The notes below the pieces were generated by a model. That model was not told where the DNA came from. It made no database searches and was given only the letters and a program-made list of their open reading frames with translations. Positions 32,253 to 41,303 of a DNA stretch of 64,000 nucleotides are shown piece by piece. The DNA comes from Paraclostridium bifermentans. GTDB lineage: Bacteria > Bacillota > Clostridia > Peptostreptococcales > Peptostreptococcaceae. The stretch is from NCBI RefSeq assembly GCF_019916025.1, contig NZ_CP079738.1, positions 62,001-126,000 on the forward strand, read 5' to 3'. Position numbers and translations under genes: made by a program. The first letter of the stretch is position 1. Every line of letters starts with the position of its first letter.

Positions 32253-33047
32253 ATGGGAGAAAATATTTTAACACCTAAGTCATGTGAGATAATAGACCTA
32301 TTTAAAGAAACTGATAACGAATGGACATTTAGAATAGCAAGTGATGTTGTTCCTGAACATGGTCAGTTTTTACAATTATCTCTTCCAAAAGTTGGAGAAG
32401 CACCTATATCAGTAAGTGGATTTGATAATGGATATTTAGAATTTACGATAAGAGCAGTAGGAAAAGTAACGGATGAAATATTTAAATTAAGCCCTGGAGA
32501 TAAAATAGCTCTTAGAGGTGCATATGGTAAAGGATGGCCAGTAGATCAATTTAAAGGAAAGAATTTAATTATAGTAGCTGGAGGTACAGGAGTCGCACCA
32601 GTAAGAAGTTTAATAAATAAATTCTATAATGAACCTGAATTTTCTAAAAGTGTAAACCTTGTGTTTGGATTTAAAAATTCAGAAGGTATACTTTTTGAGA
32701 ATGATTTAGAAAGATGGAGTGAAAAGTTTAATACCATATATACTTTAGACAATGATACAAAGTGTGGATGGAAAAAAGGTCTTGTAACTACGCATCTAAA
32801 CAAATTACCTTTAGAAAAATTCGAAGATAATTATGAGGTTATAATAGTTGGACCACCGGTGATGATGCATTTTACAGCTTTAGAGTTCTTAAAACTGGGA
32901 GTTCCAGAGGGAAAAATATGGGTTTCTTTTGAAAGAAAAATGTCTTGTGCAGTAGGTAAATGTGGACATTGCAGAATAAACGAAACTTATGTATGCCTTG
33001 AAGGACCGGTATTTAACTATACAAAGGCTAAGACATTATTAGACTAG
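32253..33047 (+). CDS. asrB: Anaerobic sulfite reductase subunit B (copy 1)
   Basis: A 264-residue flavoprotein of the ferredoxin-NADP reductase type. The FAD part is followed by the nucleotide motif IIVAGGTGVAPVRSLI and, near the C-terminus, a Cys cluster binding [2Fe-2S] (SCAVGKCGHCRINETYVCLEGPVF, from about 229). It passes electrons from NADH to AsrA and AsrC. The ATG directly follows the asrA stop, so translation is coupled. Confidence 0.95.
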   Translation: MGENILTPKSCEIIDLFKETDNEWTFRIASDVVPEHGQFLQLSLPKVGEAPISVSGFDNGYLEFTIRAVGKVTDEIFKLSPGDKIALRGAYGKGWPVDQFKGKNLIIVAGGTGVAPVRSLINKFYNEPEFSKSVNLVFGFKNSEGILFENDLERWSEKFNTIYTLDNDTKCGWKKGLVTTHLNKLPLEKFEDNYEVIIVGPPVMMHFTALEFLKLGVPEGKIWVSFERKMSCAVGKCGHCRINETYVCLEGPVFNYTKAKTLLD

Positions 33048-33059
33048 GAGGGGTTAACT

Positions 33060-34109
33060 ATGAATCATGATATAGATATAAAAAAAGTTAGATTAAATTG
33101 CTTTCGTCAATCAAAAGTTCCAGGTGAATTTATGCTTCAAATGCGTGTTCCAGGTGGAACTGTAAATGCTAAATACCTAAATGATATTCAAGAGATTGCT
33201 CAAAGATGGGGAAATGGAACATTCCACATGGGGATGAGACAAACATTTAATATTCCAGGAATAAAGTATGAAAATATTGATGAAGTTAATGAATTTATAA
33301 AAGACTATCTAAAAGAAGTTGAAGTTGATGAGTGCAACTGCGATATGGAGATTACGGAAAATGGATATCCTACAATAGGAGCTAGAAATGTAATGGCTTG
33401 TATAGGCAATACTCATTGTATAAAAGGAAATGTTAACACAAAAGATATGGCCAATAAAATAGAAAAATTAGTATTCCCTTCTCACTATCATATAAAAGTA
33501 TCTGTAGCAGGTTGTCCAAATGATTGCGCTAAAGGACATTTTCAAGATTTTGGAGTTATAGGTCAAGCTAGAATGGAATATCATCCTGAAAGATGTATAG
33601 GGTGCGGAGCTTGTGTTAAAGCATGTGAGCACCATGCCACAAGGGTTCTAAGCTTAAATAACAAAGGGTTAGTAGATAAAGATATATGCTGTTGTGTTGG
33701 GTGTGGAGAATGCGTATTAGCATGTCCTGCAAGTGCATGGACAAGAAAGCCTGAGAAATTTTATAGAATAGTTATAGGAGGAAGATCAGGGAAACAAACT
33801 CCTAGAATGGGTAAAACTTTTATAAATTTTGCAACTGAGGAAGTTGTTTTAGGCATCTTTGGAAACTGGCAAAAGTTCTCTGCATGGGCTCTAGATTATA
33901 AGCCACAGTATTTACATGGTGGACATTTAATTGATAGAGCAGGATATCATAAGTTTAAAGAGATAATTTTAGATGGTGTAGAGTTAAATCCTGAGGCTTT
34001 AGTGGCTGAGAATATATTCTGGGCGGAAACTGAATATAGATCAAACTTTAATGTTAAGCCAATTAATAAACACAATGTAGTTGAATCAGATAGAGAAATT
34101 AGAAAATAA
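33060..34109 (+). CDS. asrC: Anaerobic sulfite reductase subunit C, siroheme (copy 1)
   Basis: A 349-residue catalytic subunit. The siroheme-[4Fe-4S] ligands are in ACIGNTHCIKG and VAGCPNDCAKGHFQDFG. A ferredoxin insert (about 176-235) carries CIGCGACVKACEHH and CVGCGECVLACP. It reduces sulfite to sulfide by six electrons. The ATG follows TAGGAGGGGTTAACT, 12 nt after asrB. A perfect-palindrome terminator ends the operon; there is no channel gene in this copy. Confidence 0.95.
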   Translation: MNHDIDIKKVRLNCFRQSKVPGEFMLQMRVPGGTVNAKYLNDIQEIAQRWGNGTFHMGMRQTFNIPGIKYENIDEVNEFIKDYLKEVEVDECNCDMEITENGYPTIGARNVMACIGNTHCIKGNVNTKDMANKIEKLVFPSHYHIKVSVAGCPNDCAKGHFQDFGVIGQARMEYHPERCIGCGACVKACEHHATRVLSLNNKGLVDKDICCCVGCGECVLACPASAWTRKPEKFYRIVIGGRSGKQTPRMGKTFINFATEEVVLGIFGNWQKFSAWALDYKPQYLHGGHLIDRAGYHKFKEIILDGVELNPEALVAENIFWAETEYRSNFNVKPINKHNVVESDREIRK

Positions 34110-34116
34110 ATTTTAG

Positions 34117-34147
34117 AAAAAGACATACTTAAGTATGTCTTTTTTTC
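34117..34147 (+). terminator. Terminator of the first asr operon
   Basis: AAAAAGACATACTTAAGTATGTCTTTTT, a perfect palindrome with a T run. Confidence 0.9.
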
Positions 34148-34290
34148 ATTAAATAAAAACTTGTGAATAATCTATACAATATAGACACATCAAGTATCTT
34201 GAATCTATTGTAACTATAAAAAAATCTAATTGTATTCATTTATAATTGCAATTAGCCAACTATGGAATTAGATGGTAATATATAAATAAA

Positions 34291-34306
34291 TAGAAAACGT
34301 TTTCTA
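34291..34306 (+). promoter_or_regulatory. cre-type palindrome at the gdh promoter
   Basis: TAGAAAACGTTTTCTA, a 16-bp perfect palindrome fitting the cre consensus, ends 21 nt before the glutamate dehydrogenase start, so a bound CcpA would overlap the start region. Confidence 0.6.
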
Positions 34307-34327
34307 ATATTTCAAGGGGGTTTTATT

Positions 34328-35578
34328 ATGGAAACTAAAAATTTTGGATTATTAGAAATTGCAAGAACACAAATTAAAAATGCATGCGATAAGTTAGAAT
34401 TAGATTCATCTGTTTATGAAGTTTTAAAAAGTCCTATGAGGGTTTTAGAGGTATCATTTCCAGTAACAATGGATGATGGAAGTATAAAATTATTTACAGG
34501 TTACAGAGCTCAACATAATAATGTTTGTGGTCCTTTCAAAGGGGGGTTACGATTCCATCCTGCAGTATGCTTAGATGAGGTAAAGGCTTTATCTACTTGG
34601 ATGACATTTAAATGTAGTGTAGTAGGATTACCTTATGGAGGGGGAAAAGGTGGAATTAATATCGATCCTAGAGATTACTCAAAGTCAGAGTTAGAAAGAA
34701 TATCAAGGGGGTTTGCTAAATCGATAGCACCTATAGTTGGCGAGTATGAAGATATTCCTGCTCCAGATCTTAACACAAATGGAGAAATTATGGTATGGAT
34801 GCTAGATGAACATACAAAGGCAACAGGTAAATTTTCACCAGGTGCGTACACAGGTAAACCAGTAGAGTTTTATGGATCATTAGCAAGAACAGAGGCCACA
34901 GGATTTGGAGTAGCTAATATGGCTATTGAAGCTGCTAAGAAAAAACATATGGACTTAAATAGTACTACTGTAGGAATACAAGGATTTGGGAATGTAGGTA
35001 GTTATACTGCCAAATATATGGATGAAGTTGGAGCAAAAATTATAGCCGTAGAAGATCATACAGGATGTATATATAATAAAGATGGCATCAATGTAAAAGA
35101 ACTTATTAAATATAATATGGAAAACAGATGCATTAAAGGATTCCCAGGAGCTATACAAGTATCTCAAAGTGTAATAACAATGGATATAGATATACTTTTC
35201 CCTTGTGCGTTAGAAAAGCAAATTACACAAGAAAATGCCAATGAAGTAAAAGCTAAAATTATATGTGAAGGAGGAAACGGACCAACTACTCCTGAAGCAG
35301 ACAAAATTTTATATGAAAAAGATGTTGTAGTTATACCAGATATACTTGCAAATAGTGGGGGTGTTACAGTTTCTTACTTTGAATGGGTACAAAATTTAGA
35401 AAGAGTAATTTGGAGTTTTGAGAAAGTTCAAGTAAAACAAAAAGAAACAATGATAACAGCATTTGAAGAGATATGGGATATAATGAAAAAATATTCTGTT
35501 GATATGAGAACTGCTACTTACATGAAGTCTATAAAAAGAATTCAAGAAGTTATGAATCTAAGAGGAATATTAAAATAA
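34328..35578 (+). CDS. gdh: NAD-type glutamate dehydrogenase
   Basis: A 416-residue hexameric enzyme converting glutamate to 2-oxoglutarate and ammonia, a hub of amino-acid fermentation. The catalytic Lys is in GLPYGGGKGGINIDP, the Asp in IPAPDLNTNGE, and the Rossmann motif is GIQGFGNVGSYTAKY. The length is typical of the clostridial GDH used as a diagnostic antigen in C. difficile. The ATG follows TCAAGGGGGTTTTATT. The small gene at 35601 follows by 22 nt and may be co-transcribed. Confidence 0.95.
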   Translation: METKNFGLLEIARTQIKNACDKLELDSSVYEVLKSPMRVLEVSFPVTMDDGSIKLFTGYRAQHNNVCGPFKGGLRFHPAVCLDEVKALSTWMTFKCSVVGLPYGGGKGGINIDPRDYSKSELERISRGFAKSIAPIVGEYEDIPAPDLNTNGEIMVWMLDEHTKATGKFSPGAYTGKPVEFYGSLARTEATGFGVANMAIEAAKKKHMDLNSTTVGIQGFGNVGSYTAKYMDEVGAKIIAVEDHTGCIYNKDGINVKELIKYNMENRCIKGFPGAIQVSQSVITMDIDILFPCALEKQITQENANEVKAKIICEGGNGPTTPEADKILYEKDVVVIPDILANSGGVTVSYFEWVQNLERVIWSFEKVQVKQKETMITAFEEIWDIMKKYSVDMRTATYMKSIKRIQEVMNLRGILK

Positions 35579-35600
35579 TTCTATATAAGGGGCTGTATAT

Positions 35601-35840
35601 ATGAGTGAATTAAATATTTGGATGGATTTTATAAACACAGAATGTGATATAGAATTTATGCATCAAGATGATATATACATTGTAAAAGATATAAATAATC
35701 AAAAACATATAGTAAAAAATGAGTATTTTTTACCAGATGTTTATAGCATTGAAGAAGTTCTAGAAAAAATGAGTATAGATAATAAATGCCTTAAAAATCT
35801 TATAGAAGAAAACCATGTAAAAATACTTTCTATATTTTAA
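35601..35840 (+). CDS. Conserved-looking small acidic protein after gdh
   Basis: 79 residues, acidic, with no membrane segment: SELNIWMDFINTECDIEFMH ... VYSIEEVLEKMSIDN. The ATG follows AAGGGGCTGTATAT. Co-transcribed with gdh by spacing. I do not recognise the family. Confidence 0.6.
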   Translation: MSELNIWMDFINTECDIEFMHQDDIYIVKDINNQKHIVKNEYFLPDVYSIEEVLEKMSIDNKCLKNLIEENHVKILSIF

Positions 35841-35844
35841 AATA

Positions 35845-35987
35845 AAAATTCGCTTTGCTCATGTCGCCAACGACTTCGTCCGTTGCTCAAAATGTCATTT
35901 TTTACTTTCACCAAAATAATGGGATCACTAGGTTTTAAAAGTTATCCACAAATATTAGTGAAATATAATTTTATTAAGCGTAAAAAA
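35845..35987 (+). repeat. Dispersed intergenic element, copy 1
   Basis: Begins AAAATTCGCTTTGCTCATGT, has GTCCGTTGCTCAAAATGT inside, and ends TTAAGCGTAAAAAA directly against a hairpin terminator. Copy 2 at 43443-43568 shares start, middle and end blocks in the same order and orientation. The first 60 bp are much richer in G+C than the surroundings. Confidence 0.7.
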
Positions 35988-36029
35988 GGACTTAGAATCT
36001 AGGTTATTAAGATTCTAAGTCCTTTTATT
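35983..36029. terminator. Terminator between dispersed element and ykvI-like gene
   Basis: AAAGGACTTAGAATCT / AGATTCTAAGTCCTTT with a 9-nt loop, T-rich on both sides. Confidence 0.85.
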
Positions 36030-36077
36030 TATTTTTAGCAATTAGCTATGAACTTGCAAAATAATTTATAATTAACT

Positions 36078-37244
36078 CTACTCTTCTACAATTACATTTT
36101 CTTGTGAATTTTGAGTTTGTTGATTTAATTTGAATTTTTTATTTTTAATATGACCAACAGTAAGTACTGGTATTATTACAACGAAAATACCAATTATACC
36201 AGTATATCCGTATCCAATCTTAACTATGTTTGTAAGACCGAAAAGAGATATAGCCATAGATAGAATCATACAGCATAGAGAAAGAACTCCTCTTCTAACT
36301 GTTATGTTTGCTGGAACTTTAATAATATTTTCAAATCTTGCAATTGCACCGAATACACATCCTATACCAGTAGATATAAATGCAAGTAAAAGTACAATTG
36401 AGTACAATACTATAAGCCATCCTTTACCTATTTGCTTACAAATATAAAGAATAGGAAGAGTTTCTCCAGAAGTCCCTGGAAGCCATGCAAATAACATCAT
36501 ACAACTCAGTACGATCATTACACTGTTTAATACAAACCCTATTATAGTTGTTAAATTGATTTCCTTATCTGTTTTAAGAGGTTGACAGACACTTACAACT
36601 ATTGACCACACTATAGCTTGGAATCCAGCATATTGAAGGCCTGACCATAAGGCCTCCCAAACTGATGAAGTTGCATATCCAGTTGTTGCTAATTGAGTAA
36701 AATTATCAGCATTTGCAGATATTCCTATATAACATATTAGAGTAAGACAAACGACTATTATGACAGTCATAAATGAAGAGGCACTTCTAATTAGGTTAGC
36801 ACCAAATATTGTTAGTATAAATAATACTAATCCTGTTGCCACTACTCCAAGATTGTAGCTAAGTCCAAATTCAGCAAATAATGCAGCTGCCCCAGCGATA
36901 GAACCTCCTGTAGCAAGTAAAACTATTATTAAATAACAAATTTCAAATACGATAGGTAATACCTTATCATATGGTTCATAAAGTTTTTTAGCTATTGTTC
37001 TGTAGTCATAAGCTTGGTGATTTTTAGCCATAATCATTGTTTCCCTATAAACTAAAGCTATAATACCGATAATTAGGATTGGTATCCAGAATGTGTACCA
37101 TCCATCTTCAACAAAGAAATTCATTGTCTGATTACCTGTAGCAAAGCCTCCCCCGACGTGAGCGGCAAACCAAACTGAAGCAACACCCAAAATTCCCTTA
37201 AAGTTAGGTTTAGAATTTAATGGATCTAAGTTATTGCTTTTCAT
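36078..37244 (-). CDS. YkvI-like APC-superfamily membrane transporter
   Basis: A 388-residue protein with about ten helices, starting MKSNNLDPLNSKPNFKGILG. The first helix contains VWFAAHVGGGFATGNQT, a glycine-rich unwound segment typical of LeuT-fold carriers; the family is COG3949 (YkvI), related to branched-chain and spermidine/aromatic carriers. I chose the ATG at 37244 after AAAGGAGATGTTTAAG; the frame extends upstream only into the promoter. Substrate unknown. A strong palindrome overlaps the promoter. Confidence 0.82.
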   Translation of the reverse strand: MKSNNLDPLNSKPNFKGILGVASVWFAAHVGGGFATGNQTMNFFVEDGWYTFWIPILIIGIIALVYRETMIMAKNHQAYDYRTIAKKLYEPYDKVLPIVFEICYLIIVLLATGGSIAGAAALFAEFGLSYNLGVVATGLVLFILTIFGANLIRSASSFMTVIIVVCLTLICYIGISANADNFTQLATTGYATSSVWEALWSGLQYAGFQAIVWSIVVSVCQPLKTDKEINLTTIIGFVLNSVMIVLSCMMLFAWLPGTSGETLPILYICKQIGKGWLIVLYSIVLLLAFISTGIGCVFGAIARFENIIKVPANITVRRGVLSLCCMILSMAISLFGLTNIVKIGYGYTGIIGIFVVIIPVLTVGHIKNKKFKLNQQTQNSQENVIVEE

Positions 37245-37271
37245 CTTAAACATCTCCTTTGGTATAATTGT

Positions 37272-37313
37272 ATTCACGTTTGTTGTTATTATAACAACAA
37301 ATGTTTGTGTGAA
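37272..37313 (-). promoter_or_regulatory. Nested palindromic operator before the ykvI-like gene
   Basis: TTTGTTGTTAT-T-ATAACAACAAA (37279-37301) lies inside an outer pair ATTCAC / GTGAAT (37272-37277 and 37308-37313). On the minus strand it includes a TATAAT, so a repressor here would block the promoter. Confidence 0.6.
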
Positions 37314-37406
37314 TTTTTTAGAATTGTATATTTGAAAGTTCTTGAAATCAAATAAGCAGGATAGTTGAATGGGTTGAGAAATATATGAATGCAAGAATTC
37401 CTGCAA

Positions 37407-37716
37407 TATAAGTATTTGATAAAGATTTCCGATTTCCTTCTACAAAAAATTTAAAATTATTTTTGATTACTATTTATTCAAATAGACTTAATTAGCATTT
37501 TATATTGTTAACAAGCTGATTAACAACAGTTATAAAGGATAAATAAGATGGCGAATTTATATGGTTTTGACTCGGAAATTTATTATAAAAAAATATAGAT
37601 GTTTAAGCTTGAAGTAATAAATAAAGAGAATTAACAAATATTATTTAAAAATAATTAAGAAGGCTATAGTATATATATCTTAGACCTATAGCCCTAAATT
37701 TTAATGGTATTTACTT
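37407..37716. other. Intergenic stretch with a tiny ORF
   Basis: Mostly AT-rich spacer. At 37548-37598 a 16-codon ORF, MANLYGFDSEIYYKKI, lies behind AAAGGATAAATAAG; it may be a leader or a decayed gene start. A weak hairpin (GGCTATAG / CTATAGCC, 37662-37692) ends the gene to its right. Confidence 0.3.
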
Positions 37717-38016
37717 TTAATATCCAAAATATTCTCCAATGTATAATGGCCCATACTTTGATATAATCCAATTTTCTAAAGATGTTTGAGTTGATGATTC
37801 GATTGGAGGGTTATTTATAGTGTACATAGTCTGATTTTTTTTGATATCATTAGGTTGTTTATATGAAGCAATTGATACTGACATATTTAAAGCATTTATA
37901 GGATATCCATGTTTTAATACAGCTAATCTTAAAGATCCAATAGGTGTACAAAATAAATACAATAATGTAGCTAAAAATAACATAATAGAAATACTATATT
38001 TTAAAAATTTTTTCAA
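37717..38016 (-). CDS. Exported or membrane-anchored small protein
   Basis: 99 residues. The start is TTG at 38016 after AAAAAGGGAGACAGC. An N-terminal hydrophobic segment (KKFLKYSISIMLFLATLLYLF) acts as signal or anchor, followed by a polar extracytoplasmic domain ending SKYGPLYIGEYFGY. No recognised domain. Confidence 0.55.
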   Translation of the reverse strand: MKKFLKYSISIMLFLATLLYLFCTPIGSLRLAVLKHGYPINALNMSVSIASYKQPNDIKKNQTMYTINNPPIESSTQTSLENWIISKYGPLYIGEYFGY

Positions 38017-38176
38017 AGCTGTCTCCCTTTTTAAGTTTTATTCAATTCATATCTTATTGAAAATCAAGTTGTATCATTTAATTAAAACAGAGGTACAATT
38101 TTAAATGAATTTTACCATAGAGTTATTTATAATTTTTATATTTGGATTAATATATAGATATTTTGGAGTAAGATAC

Positions 38177-38686
38177 TTATATTTCAATAATAAATTGATT
38201 ATAAACATTACCATCTTCTACTATAGTTTTAAACAATACACCATTATTTAATTTTATAACCTTTTGGGAGCGTATATTTGTAGATTCACAATTTAATATA
38301 ACTTGATTAATACCAAGTTGCTTTGCTAAAGGTAATGCCAATTCTAATATTTTATTACCATAGCCATTACCTCTATATCGTGGAGCTATATCATATCCGA
38401 TATGACCATGTAAAGGAATTGCTTGATGTCTAATTCTAACTACACCTAAGACATTGTTATACTCATTTACCAGCCAAAAAGTTGATGAAGGAATATAACC
38501 TTTAGGTAAATCAAAGCCTTTAGCATTATTATTTAATTTAGTTACGTATTGTTCGAAATTATGTATTGCTACTTTATACATATTAAAATATTCTGAATCA
38601 CCATTTGTTTTGTAGTCGTTTATATTTTCTAGAAAGCTATTCATATAAATCATATTTGGTGGTTTTAACTCTAAATTTTGTAGCAT
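38177..38686 (-). CDS. GNAT-family acetyltransferase
   Basis: 169 residues. Motif A is IGYDIAPRYRGNGYGNKILE with the classical RxxGxG loop, preceded by VLGVVRIRHQ and followed by NQVILNCESTNIRSQKVI. It fits the predicted acetyltransferase group COG3981. The ATG follows AAAAGGAGTAATGCT. Substrate unknown. Confidence 0.87.
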   Translation of the reverse strand: MLQNLELKPPNMIYMNSFLENINDYKTNGDSEYFNMYKVAIHNFEQYVTKLNNNAKGFDLPKGYIPSSTFWLVNEYNNVLGVVRIRHQAIPLHGHIGYDIAPRYRGNGYGNKILELALPLAKQLGINQVILNCESTNIRSQKVIKLNNGVLFKTIVEDGNVYNQFIIEI

Positions 38687-38785
38687 AGCATTACTCCTTT
38701 TTAAAATTAATGGTATGTTATTTTTGTTATGATATCAATTAATTTTTAAATAGGTATATAAAGTTTAAATTGAAGAATTAAAATC

Positions 38786-38821
38786 TAAAAAGTACTTACT
38801 ATTTCAGTAAGTACTTTTTTA
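38786..38821. terminator. Terminator overlapping the end of the DUF1835-like gene
   Basis: AAAAAGTACTTACT / AGTAAGTACTTTTTT; one arm encodes the last codons of the minus-strand gene. Confidence 0.75.
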
Positions 38822-39446
38822 TTAAATGATAGGCTTGTAAATCACTAATACCGTAATCTGTACCTTCAAGTAATAGCTTTTCAATTAGTTGATTTTCAGA
38901 TAATGTATTATTATTTTTTATAATCATAGCAAGTTTTCCTTTATCTGATAAATAATCAAAATACAATGATATAGCTTTATCCATAATGGAATCATTACCT
39001 TGCACGTATTCTTTATGCAATAAGATTTTTTCATATAATGCTTGATAACTCCCAAGAGCGATATATGTTTTTTCTCGAACGATATTAAAACTTTCATCGT
39101 CAATTATAACTGTAAATACATTGCCTTTATAATTTTGAGTTTCTAGAAAGCAAAGAATAGTTAATAAATTCAATTGGCAGAATGTATCTGATCCGAACCA
39201 TAAAATAATTTCTTCATATTGTTCTAATTCTTTTGTAAACTTAAAAAAAGCATGTGACTTTTTATAGTATTCTTCTATAGAAACATTAAGTTGAGATGCG
39301 CGATTTATACAAAATTCATTAGAAAATACATTTGATGTAGAATTTCCTACCATAATTGCTTCATTAAAAGGAATTCCTTTTGTACAAAATGTTCTTTCAA
39401 AGTATTTATTAAAAACCTCTCCATTTGTTATATTTGCTATTTTCAT
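38799..39446 (-). CDS. DUF1835-like protein
   Basis: 215 residues, soluble. The N-terminal half has IANITNGEVFNKYFER and the phrase EEIILWFGSDTFCQLNLLTIL, which matches the DUF1835 pattern of an acidic loop followed by WFGxD-QLxL. The C-terminal half ends in a helical bundle with TDYGISDLQAYHLIKKYLLK. I chose the ATG at 39446; the frame start at 39467 is a TTG with no ribosome site. Function unknown; a nucleotide-binding fold has been suggested for the family. Confidence 0.6.
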   Translation of the reverse strand: MKIANITNGEVFNKYFERTFCTKGIPFNEAIMVGNSTSNVFSNEFCINRASQLNVSIEEYYKKSHAFFKFTKELEQYEEIILWFGSDTFCQLNLLTILCFLETQNYKGNVFTVIIDDESFNIVREKTYIALGSYQALYEKILLHKEYVQGNDSIMDKAISLYFDYLSDKGKLAMIIKNNNTLSENQLIEKLLLEGTDYGISDLQAYHLIKKYLLK

Positions 39447-39519
39447 AGTATATATTTTACCTTCCAAAAATTAAATATTAAAAATTAATCATCTAAATTA
39501 TACCATAGTGTTATATAAT

Positions 39520-39693
39520 CTAGATTTTTCTATTTCTTAACTTTATAATCTCAGATACTAGTTTTCCAGAAATAAGTACTAAAATTAAAGCTATTAGTAT
39601 ATTAGCTATTAAAATGCCTTTAAAAACCGTTATATTGAATAGCATTAGAATTGGTATAAGTGAGCTTAATATTATAAACTTTTTATTTTGCAT
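39520..39693 (-). CDS. Small two-helix membrane protein
   Basis: 57 residues: MQNKKFIILSSLIPILMLFN, then a second helix and a basic tail (KLRNRKI). The ATG at 39693 lies 8 nt after AAGGGG; the GTG at 39702 overlaps that site. Unknown function. Confidence 0.55.
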   Translation of the reverse strand: MQNKKFIILSSLIPILMLFNITVFKGILIANILIALILVLISGKLVSEIIKLRNRKI

Positions 39694-39822
39694 TCCATTC
39701 ACCCCTTATGAATTTAATATGTTTAAAGTTATTTTAACATTTAAGATATAAATGATTCCGAATCAGGAATAAAATAGCTTTAATTTGGAGTGAAATATTA
39801 AAATGTAATTTATAGACTATAA

Positions 39823-40116
39823 TTATTCAAACCATTCAGAAGGTGATTGATTGAAATAATGAGCATCAAATTCTACTATTTTATAATCTTGTATACCATA
39901 AGTTTTAAAAGGTTCATTTGATAAATACTCATTCAATCTTTCAATAGACTCTGATTTCATAACAAATAGACCTCCACTCATATCTGATTTAAGTGCAGAC
40001 ATTAAGATCAATCCTTTGTCCATTGCTTTTTGAGTGTAATCCATATGCTCTTTCATAATAGTATCATCAATTTTATTTGGATTTTTTAGTATTCCTTCAA
40101 CCATAAAATATTTCAT
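39823..40116 (-). CDS. YciI-family protein
   Basis: 97 residues with the YCII fold: KYFMVEGILKNPNKIDDTIM, then EHMDYTQKAMDKGLILMSA, GGLFVMKSES and a conserved end with the DAHYFNQ segment. The His in KEHMDY is the family's putative active-site residue. Small YciI proteins are ferredoxin-like dimers of uncertain enzymatic role. The ATG follows TTAGGAGGATAAAAA. Confidence 0.85.
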   Translation of the reverse strand: MKYFMVEGILKNPNKIDDTIMKEHMDYTQKAMDKGLILMSALKSDMSGGLFVMKSESIERLNEYLSNEPFKTYGIQDYKIVEFDAHYFNQSPSEWFE

Positions 40117-40286
40117 TTTTTATCCTCCTAATTAAGTTGTATTATATATAAATAAACGTGATTATTACTAGTTTCAATTTAAATAATAAATACCCTTATG
40201 CTTATCAAATAAACAATAGGTAATACTTAATTAGGATTTCTGATTGGAATTAAAGGATAATATCTAAAATAAATAAATTTCTAATA

Positions 40287-40946
40287 TTATATGTATAAAA
40301 AAGACCAGTTATAAAACAGGAATTCTCCTAAAATAGCTAATGAAAGGTACATAACGGCTTCATTTTTAGATATAGACTTTTTACTTATATATACGCTAAA
40401 TTTATTTTGATTATCTATATTAGATATAGACACAAATATAGGTAACTTAATTATGTATTTAAATAATTTAGTTACACATAACCATATTAAATATCCAAAA
40501 ACAGCTCCCAATGAGTTCATCATTAAATCATCAATATCTGAAACCCTATGATTAAATAGTTGACAAAATTCAATTGCTAACGAAAAACATAGTCCAACGC
40601 AAAACACTTTACTAAGATTCCTAAACTTACTCCAAATAAAAGGAAGTAAAAAACCTAGAGGCATAAACATTATAATATTTAAGATATATGTAGTAGCCCC
40701 TGATGAACTAAATGGAACTAAGTTTATTTCTTCTATTCGGACTATATTTCCAAACTGACCTATATCCCATATACTTCCTATTCCGGCTACGATAATTGCT
40801 AAAGAAACATAAAGTAAGAAAACATAAACTTTTATTAAATGTGGTATTAAGTTTACTTTATCTTTAATTTTTCTAGATTTTATAGTAATTATTTGATATA
40901 TAAAACAAGGTATTATCACACAAAGAAGTGGGTAAATCATATACAT
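40287..40946 (-). CDS. VanZ-family membrane protein
   Basis: A polytopic protein with the VanZ core: VRIEEINLVPFSSSGATTYI, NIIMFMPLGFLLPFIW, and LAIEFCQLF ... SDIDDLMMNSLGAVFGYLIW. VanZ proteins affect teicoplanin or lipoglycopeptide susceptibility and envelope properties, mechanism unclear. I chose the ATG at 40946 because GAAGGGAGAAG lies upstream (long spacer); the frame continues to 41003 without a ribosome site. Monocistronic. Confidence 0.82.
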   Translation of the reverse strand: MYMIYPLLCVIIPCFIYQIITIKSRKIKDKVNLIPHLIKVYVFLLYVSLAIIVAGIGSIWDIGQFGNIVRIEEINLVPFSSSGATTYILNIIMFMPLGFLLPFIWSKFRNLSKVFCVGLCFSLAIEFCQLFNHRVSDIDDLMMNSLGAVFGYLIWLCVTKLFKYIIKLPIFVSISNIDNQNKFSVYISKKSISKNEAVMYLSLAILGEFLFYNWSFLYI

Positions 40947-41045
40947 AACTTTAAAACTTCTCCCTTCAAAATTAAATTTGTTAACTAATATAAATACTAA
41001 CATTATTTTAGGATTATAAATCTTAAGATTTTCTTAAATTTATAT

Positions 41046-41249
41046 ATGAATAAGAAGAATGTAGAAAAAATTTCAGATGAACCATTAAGATATATAAGTA
41101 GGTCTTACAATGATTTTACAGAGTATATGGAATCCGATGGATATACAGTGGAGCAGATGGGTAGAGGATTTGATTTGAAAAAAGGTAATTATAGAAACTT
41201 AGTTGTTGCTGAAGGGTTTATGGGAATATATGAAATCTTTATTGAGTGA
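41046..41249 (+). CDS. Small acidic soluble protein
   Basis: 67 residues: MNKKNVEKISDEPLRYISRS followed by YNDFTEYMESDGYTVEQMGRG and LVVAEGFMGIYEIFIE. The ribosome site is weak, yet a strong terminator follows the stop codon at once. No family recognised. Confidence 0.5.
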   Translation: MNKKNVEKISDEPLRYISRSYNDFTEYMESDGYTVEQMGRGFDLKKGNYRNLVVAEGFMGIYEIFIE

Positions 41250-41251
41250 AA

Positions 41252-41292
41252 AAGGATTGCTATTATATTAATTTATAATAGCAATCTTTTTT
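41252..41292 (+). terminator. Strong terminator
   Basis: AAGGATTGCTATTAT / ATAATAGCAATCTTT with 8-nt loop and T7; also serves the convergent holin operon. Confidence 0.88.
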
Positions 41293-41303
41293 TATGTAAA
41301 CAA

